From NCBI RefSeq assembly GCF_000177195.2, contig NC_015953.1, positions 2,542,001 through 2,606,000 on the forward strand: a stretch of 64,000 bases of DNA. The letters run 5' to 3'. Source of the DNA: Streptomyces sp. SirexAA-E. GTDB taxonomy: Bacteria > Actinomycetota > Actinomycetes > Streptomycetales > Streptomycetaceae. Within the stretch, counting starts at the first letter, position 1. The number at the start of each line of letters is the position of its first letter. Below, piece by piece: positions 59,215 to 64,000 of this stretch. The notes below the pieces were generated by a model. It saw only the letters and a list, made by a program, of their open reading frames with translations. It made no database searches and was not told the origin of the DNA. The position numbers and the translations under genes are program-made.

Positions 59215-60075
59215 CTACGCGTCCTTGAGCGCCTGCCGCTGCCGGCCCAGCCCCTCGACCTCGACCTCGACGACGTCCCCGGCGCGCAGGTAGGGCTTGG
59301 GCTCGGGCCTCCCCATCGCCACGCCCGCCGGGGTACCGGTGTTGATGACGTCGCCGGGGTAGAGCGTCATGAAGTGGCTGAGATAGCGCACGACCTCGCC
59401 CACCGGGAAGATCTGGTCGGCGGTCGTGCCGTCCTGCTTCAGCTCGCCGTTGACCCAGAGCCTCAGCCCGAGCGCCTGCGGGTCGGGCACCTCGTCGGCG
59501 GTGACCAGCCACGGGCCGAGCGGGTTGAAGGTCTCGCAGTTCTTGCCCTTGTCCCAGGTGCCGCCCCGCTCAAGCTGGAACTCCCGCTCCGAGACGTCGT
59601 GCGCCGTCGCGTACCCGGCGACGTGCCCGAGCGCTTCCTCGGCGGAGTCCAGATAGCGGGCGGTGCGCCCGATGACGACCGCGAGCTCGACCTCCCAGTC
59701 GGTCTTGCGGCTGCCGCGCGGCACCAGCACCGTGTCCTCGGGGCCGACGACGGTGTCGGGCGCCTTGAAGAACAGGATCGGCTCGTCCGGGATCGCCGCC
59801 CCGGTCTCCGTGGCGTGGTCGTGGTAGTTCAGCCCGATACAAACGATCTTGCCGATCCGGGCGACCGGCGGGCCGATGCGCAGCCCCTCGGCGTCCAGCG
59901 GCGGCAGTACGTCGGGTGTCTGCGCCGCCTGCCGCACCCGGGCCAGTGCCGACGCGTCGGCGAGCAGCTCGCCGTCGATGTCGGTCACGAAGCCCGAGAG
60001 GTCACGCAAGGTCCCGTTACGGTCCAGCAGTGCGGGACGCTCCGCGCCCGCCGTACCGACTCGAAGCAGCTTCAA
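59215..60075 (-). CDS. fumarylacetoacetate hydrolase-family protein
   Basis: A 286-residue protein with FAH-fold motifs KIVCIGLNYHDHATETG, EPILFFKAPDTVVGP, metal ligands in KTDWEVELAVVIG and GYATAHDVSERE, and GDVINTGTPAGVAMG. The branch is ureidoglycolate lyase/2-keto-3-deoxy-fuconate-type hydrolase, so sugar-acid breakdown is plausible, matching the neighbouring sugar oxidoreductase. Start is TTG 60075 with GGGAGA upstream; there is no ATG in frame. Confidence 0.9.
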   Translation of the reverse strand: MKLLRVGTAGAERPALLDRNGTLRDLSGFVTDIDGELLADASALARVRQAAQTPDVLPPLDAEGLRIGPPVARIGKIVCIGLNYHDHATETGAAIPDEPILFFKAPDTVVGPEDTVLVPRGSRKTDWEVELAVVIGRTARYLDSAEEALGHVAGYATAHDVSEREFQLERGGTWDKGKNCETFNPLGPWLVTADEVPDPQALGLRLWVNGELKQDGTTADQIFPVGEVVRYLSHFMTLYPGDVINTGTPAGVAMGRPEPKPYLRAGDVVEVEVEGLGRQRQALKDA

Positions 60076-60178
60076 CGGTCCATCTCCCCTGGGTCGCGAT
60101 CAGGCCCGTCGGTGGGTTGCGGCCAGCGAAAGGCTTGGCCGATCCTCCAAGACATCGGATCACTGCGCAAGACCCTGT

Positions 60179-60970
60179 TCACGCACTGGACCCGGCCCCT
60201 CGGGCGGCGGGCGCCACGACGGCCTCCGCGGCGGAGGTGTCCCGGTAGAGGTAGGCGCGCTCGATCGCGGTCCAGGTGGTGCTGGTGACGAGGTAGAGCG
60301 CGGCGGCCAGCGGCACGACGGCCACGGAGAACAGGGTCAGGAAGGACATCAGCGGCATCACCTTCGTCATGGCGCCCATGCCGGGCACCGGCTGCCCGTC
60401 CGGGCCGGCCGCCGGGGTCATCGGGTTCGCCGCCATCTGGCGCTTGGTCCGCCCGTAGTTGAAGGTGGCGACGGCCGCGACGACCGCGAAGAGCCCCAGG
60501 TAGACGAGCCCCGCCTGACCGAAGAGGCCGCCGTGGGCGAGCGCGTCGTGCCAGCGCTCACCGAGCGGGGCGCCGAGGAGGTCGTGGGAGAGCAGCGAGT
60601 TGGGTGTGCCGCCGATGCTGCCGCTGGAGAAGAGGTGGTAGAGCAGGAAGAAGGCCGGCATCTGGAGCAGGCTGGGCAGGCAGCCGGAGAACGGGGACAC
60701 CTTCTCCGCGGCGTGCAGCTCCATGAGCGCCTTCTGCATCCGCTCGGGGTTCTTCGCGTGCTTCTCGCGCAGCGCCGCGATCTGCGGCTGGAGCTTGGTG
60801 CGGGCCTTCTGGCCGCGGGCGGCCGCCCGCGACAGGGGGTGCACGGCGAGCCGTACGAGGGCGGTGAACAGGATGATCGCGGCGGCGGTCGACGCGGTCT
60901 GGAAGAACGGCTGGAGCAGGTCGGCGAGGGAGCCGACCAGGCTCGCGAAAGCGGACATGAACGCGGACAT
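60179..60970 (-). CDS. yidC: YidC/Oxa1-family membrane insertase (second-type)
   Basis: A 263-residue protein with five membrane segments, an Oxa1 core with a Lys/Arg in the first segment loop (LFTALVRLAVHPLSRAAARGQKA), the helical hairpin KLQPQIAALREKHAKNPERMQKALMELHAAEKVSP and SGCLPSLLQMPAFFLLYHLF. It is shorter than the oriC-linked Streptomyces YidC, so it is probably a paralog. The N-terminus has MSAF duplicated (MSAFMSAF), giving two possible starts; GGAGGG favours 60970. Confidence 0.9.
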   Translation of the reverse strand: MSAFMSAFASLVGSLADLLQPFFQTASTAAAIILFTALVRLAVHPLSRAAARGQKARTKLQPQIAALREKHAKNPERMQKALMELHAAEKVSPFSGCLPSLLQMPAFFLLYHLFSSGSIGGTPNSLLSHDLLGAPLGERWHDALAHGGLFGQAGLVYLGLFAVVAAVATFNYGRTKRQMAANPMTPAAGPDGQPVPGMGAMTKVMPLMSFLTLFSVAVVPLAAALYLVTSTTWTAIERAYLYRDTSAAEAVVAPAARGAGSSA

Positions 60971-61070
60971 GGGTGAGCCCTCCGGGGGGTCTCGTCGTGC
61001 CGGAAAAGAAGAACGCGGCAGGACGGACGGCGCCGGGAACAGGCGTGGCTGGTGGAGCGGGTGCTGATCC

Positions 61071-61409
61071 CTACGCGGCCGTCAGGAGGGCGGATCCGGG
61101 CGCTCGGGGCCGGGTGCGCCCCTTCGCGTCGGGATCCCGTTGCGGCAGGAACGCGGTGCGTTTCTCGCGGTCGCGCAGCGCGGTGCGCACCGTGGTGCGG
61201 GGCACGGGGACGGCGCAGCGGGCGCTGATGACCGAGCAGACCAGGAGCGCCGAACCGGCGGCCGCGGTGGCGGCGAGCGCCATCGCGGAGAGGCTGCCGC
61301 TCTCGGCGAGCAGGACCTCGGTGAGGAACAGGACGAGGAAGGCGGCGGGCCGGAGCACCGGCGCCAGCAGCCGGGTGGCCGCGCGGCGTACCCGGTCGGT
61401 GTCGCTCAT
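61071..61409 (-). CDS. small membrane protein, DUF6412-like
   Basis: A 112-residue protein with two predicted membrane segments (LLAPVLRPAAFLVLFLTEVLL and SAMALAATAAAGSALLVCSV) and a basic C-terminus (RTTVRTALRDREKRTAFLPQRDPDAKGRTRPRAPG). Such proteins often lie upstream of a YidC-like gene in Streptomyces, as here (same strand, 100 bases before). The start at 61409 gives a compact protein. Confidence 0.8.
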   Translation of the reverse strand: MSDTDRVRRAATRLLAPVLRPAAFLVLFLTEVLLAESGSLSAMALAATAAAGSALLVCSVISARCAVPVPRTTVRTALRDREKRTAFLPQRDPDAKGRTRPRAPGSALLTAA

Positions 61410-61525
61410 CGGCCCCCCGTTCCCTCTCGTGCGGCGCGTACGCGCTCGCGATGTCCTCCAGCCGTTATACACGAACACGTACGCGAACGAGTGTTCCCAT
61501 CGGAGGAGGAGTGGCGGCACCGGCG

Positions 61526-62431
61526 TCACCGAGGGGCGTGCAGGAATTCGGCCGCCGCGGCGACGACGGTCTCCGTCACGACCGCGAGCGCCGGGACGTC
61601 GAGCTTCCACTGCTGCCAGTACAGCGGCACGTCCAGCCGCCGGCCCGGCGCCAGCTCGGTGAGCGTGCCCGACCGCAGCAGCGGTACCGCCTGCTGCTCC
61701 GGCACCATGCCCCAGCCGAGACCGGCGGCCACGGCCTCGCAGAAGCCCTCCGACGTGGGCACGTGGTGGCGGATCCGGCCGGCGCCGGGCGCGCCGGGTG
61801 CGAGGGACCGGACGAACCGGTCCTGCAGTTCGTCCCGGCGGTCGAAGACGATCACCGGCGCGTCGGGCAGGCACCGCTCCAGGGGGCCGGTCCGCAGACG
61901 GCGCTCGGCGAACCAGGGGTTCGCCACCGGCAGGTACCGGGCCAGGCCCAGCGGCCGTACCGTGCAGCCCGCGACCGGCTCCGCCGAGGAGGTCACCGCC
62001 GCCGTCACCTGTCCTTCGCGCAGCAGCGCCGCGGTGTGCGCCTCGTCCTCGCGGTGCAGCTCGAAGCAGACCGGGACGTCCTGGGGCACCCGGGTCAGCG
62101 CCGTGAGGAACCACGTCGCCAGGGAGTCCGCGTTCACCGCGATGGGCAGCCGGGCCGGACCCAGGCCGTCCGCGATGCCCAGCTCCATGTGCGCCTCCCG
62201 CTCCAGGGCCGCCAGCTGGCGTGCGAGGCGCACCACCACCTGCCCGGACTCCGTCGGCCGGACCGGCTTCGTCCGCATCAGCAGCACCCGGCCGGTGCGC
62301 TGCTCCAGCGCCTTGACCCGCTGGCTGACCGCGGACGGCGTCACGTGCAGGGCCGCCGCGGCGGCGTCGAAGGTGCCCTCGTCGACGACGGCGAGCAGCG
62401 TGCGCACCTGGTCGGAGGGAAGCTCAGTCAT
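61526..62431 (-). CDS. lysG: LysR-family regulator, ArgP/LysG type
   Basis: A 301-residue LysR protein with helix-turn-helix (QVRTLLAVVDEGTFDAAAAALHVTPSAVSQRVKALEQRTGRVLL) and the ArgP/LysG effector domain (PIAVNADSLATWFLTALTRVP, TSEGFCEAVAAGLGWGMVPE). It is divergent from a LysE/ArgO exporter, the standard pair: LysG turns on lysE when lysine or arginine builds up. The start is ATG 62431. Confidence 0.9.
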   Translation of the reverse strand: MTELPSDQVRTLLAVVDEGTFDAAAAALHVTPSAVSQRVKALEQRTGRVLLMRTKPVRPTESGQVVVRLARQLAALEREAHMELGIADGLGPARLPIAVNADSLATWFLTALTRVPQDVPVCFELHREDEAHTAALLREGQVTAAVTSSAEPVAGCTVRPLGLARYLPVANPWFAERRLRTGPLERCLPDAPVIVFDRRDELQDRFVRSLAPGAPGAGRIRHHVPTSEGFCEAVAAGLGWGMVPEQQAVPLLRSGTLTELAPGRRLDVPLYWQQWKLDVPALAVVTETVVAAAAEFLHAPR

Positions 62432-62500
62432 CACGATGGCTAAGGGTACGTAAGAAACATTAGCTGTACTGATGGCACCCGGATCCCTAGCGTCGACGAC

Positions 62501-63127
62501 GTGAACAACGGCATCCTCCCGGCGGCCGCCGCCGGATTCGTCACCGGTCTCTCCCTCATCGTCGCCATCGGCGCGCAGAACGCCTTCGTCCTGCGCCAGG
62601 GGGTGCGCCGACAGGCGGTCCTGGCGGTGGTCGGCATCTGCGCCGTGTCCGACGCGGTCCTCATCGCCCTCGGCGTCGCCGGTCTGGGGGCCGTCGTGAC
62701 CGCGTGGCCCGCCGCACTGACCGCGGTCGGCCTGGCGGGCGGCGGCTATCTGATCTGCTACGGCGTCCTGGCCACCCGCCGTGTGCTGCGGCCCGCCGAC
62801 GGCCAGGGACTGACGACGAGAGGCGCCTCCACCGGGTCCGTCCGCACGGCGGTGCTCACCTGCCTGGCCATGACCTGGCTCAACCCGCACGTCTACCTGG
62901 ACACCGTCCTGCTGCTCGGGTCGGTCGCCGCCGACCGCGGCCCACTGCGCTGGGTCTTCGGCCTCGGGGCGGTCCTGGCCAGCGTGGTGTGGTTCACCGG
63001 CCTCGGGTACGGCGCCCGGCTCCTCAGCGGCGTCCTGGCCGGCCCCACCGCCTGGCGGATCCTGGACGGCCTGGTCGCGGCCACCATGCTCGCGATGGGC
63101 GCCCTGCTGCTCGCCCGCACGCTCTGA
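62501..63127 (+). CDS. lysE: LysE/ArgO-family basic amino-acid exporter
   Basis: A 208-residue protein with six membrane segments and the family motif GFVTGLSLIVAIGAQNAFVLRQG near the N-terminus. It starts at GTG 62501, 69 bases from the divergent LysR gene, leaving just room for the shared control region. It exports lysine or arginine. Confidence 0.93.
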   Translation: MNNGILPAAAAGFVTGLSLIVAIGAQNAFVLRQGVRRQAVLAVVGICAVSDAVLIALGVAGLGAVVTAWPAALTAVGLAGGGYLICYGVLATRRVLRPADGQGLTTRGASTGSVRTAVLTCLAMTWLNPHVYLDTVLLLGSVAADRGPLRWVFGLGAVLASVVWFTGLGYGARLLSGVLAGPTAWRILDGLVAATMLAMGALLLARTL

Positions 63128-63252
63128 CGCGCCCGCCGGTGGAAGGCCCGCGGCGAGGACACCGAGAGCCGCGCCGGCGCGGCACGCCCCGCCCGGAGTG
63201 CTCCGCCCAGGGCCCTGACACCCCGTGCCCCGGCCGCAGTACGGTGTGGTCC

Positions 63253-64000
63253 ATGCGCCCCGACACGCCTGCCGAGCACACCACCGAAGCCGAGCGCCTG
63301 CTGCGCACCGCGGCGCAGTATCCCGAGGACCACGAACCGCTGTTCCTCCAGGCCGCGGCCCATTTCGAACTGGCCGGTGACCGTGCCCGCGCCACCACGC
63401 TCTACGACGAACTGCTCGGTTCGCCGGAAACCACCCTTGACAATCCTTATCTGATCAAGTCGCTCAAAGCGGCCAACCTCTGGGAGTACGGCCACGAGGC
63501 CGAGGCCCGGGCCATCCTGGAGGGCCTGCGCGCCGCGGGGCCGCTCGACGCGGCGGCATGGGAGATCGCCGCGCAGACGCTGGAGGCGCACGACGAGCTG
63601 GAGTCGGCCCACGACTTCTTCTCGACCGCGCTGACCCTGCTGCTCGCCCCGGGCGAGGACGTGCCGTACGCCACCCAGTCGCTGCTCACGGGCCGGCACC
63701 GGGTGCGGCGGCTGGCGGGTTTCGGGCACGACGCGTGGGACGAGCTGGCCGACGCGCTGCACACGGCCGCCGTCCCGCTCGACGAGCTGCACGACCCCAA
63801 GCGCCTGTGGTCCCTCGGCTCCTCGGACCCGGGCGAGCTGAAGGCGGAGATCACCCGCCTCCGCGCCGAACTGGGCACCTACCGGGCCGCCCTGTCCCGC
63901 CCCTTCCCGGTCGCCGTGCTGCACTGGCCCGAGAAGGAGCTGGCCGAACTGCTCGACGTGTACCCGGAGTTGCGCGAGGAGTACGTCGACCACGCGACCC
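63253..64000 (+). CDS. tetratricopeptide-like protein, 3'-truncated by the window edge
   Basis: The frame starts at ATG 63253 and remains open to the end (249 residues). It is helical with TPR-like pairs (EHTTEAERLLRTAAQYPEDHEPLFLQAAAHFELAGDRARATTLYDELLG; AANLWEYGHEAEARAILEGLRAAG; ETLEAHDELESAHDFFSTALTLL). The C-terminal segment SRPFPVAVLHWPEKELAELLDVYPELREEYVDHA is not TPR-like and may begin a second domain. The function is unknown. Confidence 0.85.
   Translation, partial: MRPDTPAEHTTEAERLLRTAAQYPEDHEPLFLQAAAHFELAGDRARATTLYDELLGSPETTLDNPYLIKSLKAANLWEYGHEAEARAILEGLRAAGPLDAAAWEIAAQTLEAHDELESAHDFFSTALTLLLAPGEDVPYATQSLLTGRHRVRRLAGFGHDAWDELADALHTAAVPLDELHDPKRLWSLGSSDPGELKAEITRLRAELGTYRAALSRPFPVAVLHWPEKELAELLDVYPELREEYVDHAT

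Noticed and set aside
1..64000. CRISPR arrays, transposases or insertion sequences
   Set aside because: No regularly spaced repeats of 25-40 bases and no transposase motif were seen; the Cas4-like protein has no cas neighbours.

Overview
This is high-GC actinobacterial DNA, almost certainly a Streptomyces chromosome. Codon third positions are strongly G/C, GTG and TTG starts are common, an AraC-type regulator carries the in-frame TTA codon typical of adpA, and the order adpA-orn-tRNA-His ... ceb cluster ... PAS-GGDEF-EAL protein resembles what I recall of the S. coelicolor SCO2778-SCO2850 region. That synteny is remembered, not computed.

Layout. 1-2980: end of a branched-chain amino-acid catabolic operon (HMG-CoA lyase, acyl-CoA dehydrogenase), then an iron-box-controlled siderophore-interacting protein. 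3075-6850: a DUF4429/SHOCT protein, a small conserved protein, glmS and a universal stress protein. 6851-9523: a long adpA upstream region, adpA and orn. 9642-15507: tRNA-His followed by a block that looks accessory. It holds an XRE-TPR regulator, two small Cys-rich proteins, a Pro/Asp-Gly-rich 46-residue peptide and a frameshifted, C-terminally extended isoaspartyl-methyltransferase-like gene of the kind seen in RiPP loci; then a TerD-PD-(D/E)XK nuclease fusion. 15680-22143: the cellobiose regulon (cebR, bglC, cebG, cebF, cebE) with three CebR palindromes and strong internal hairpins. 22640-27976: GH18 chitinase with CBM2, a two-component system, a small secreted protein and a spermidine-synthase-like protein.

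28278-37533: XRE-TPR regulator, histidine phosphatase, PAP2 membrane protein, then a tightly overlapping three-gene unit (RecB/Cas4-like Fe-S nuclease, uncharacterised 536-residue protein, SF1 helicase), a small protein, a primase-polymerase-like protein and the first of three tRNA-Lys(CTT) genes. 37593-47570: secreted M6 protease, c-di-GMP enzyme (probably cdgA), LLM oxidoreductase, EutA-like protein divergent from an ehuBCDA-type amino-acid/ectoine ABC transporter, and an IclR regulator. 47658-52639: tRNA-Lys, AA10 LPMO with DasR-like sites, SPFH protein, cell-wall-hydrolase-like protein, tRNA-Lys. 53028-57469: class F sortase pair, HAD phosphatase, LARTG surface protein, ROK regulator. 57523-64000: oxidoreductase with an apparent leaderless promoter, HbpS-like protein, FAH-family protein, second-type YidC, DUF6412-like protein, LysR/LysE amino-acid export pair and a partial repeat protein.

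The strongest candidates for under-described biology are the nuclease-helicase operon (32017-36145), the peptide/methyltransferase locus beside tRNA-His (10112-13167) and the TerD-nuclease fusion (13420-15507). No CRISPR array, integrase, transposase or insertion sequence was seen.
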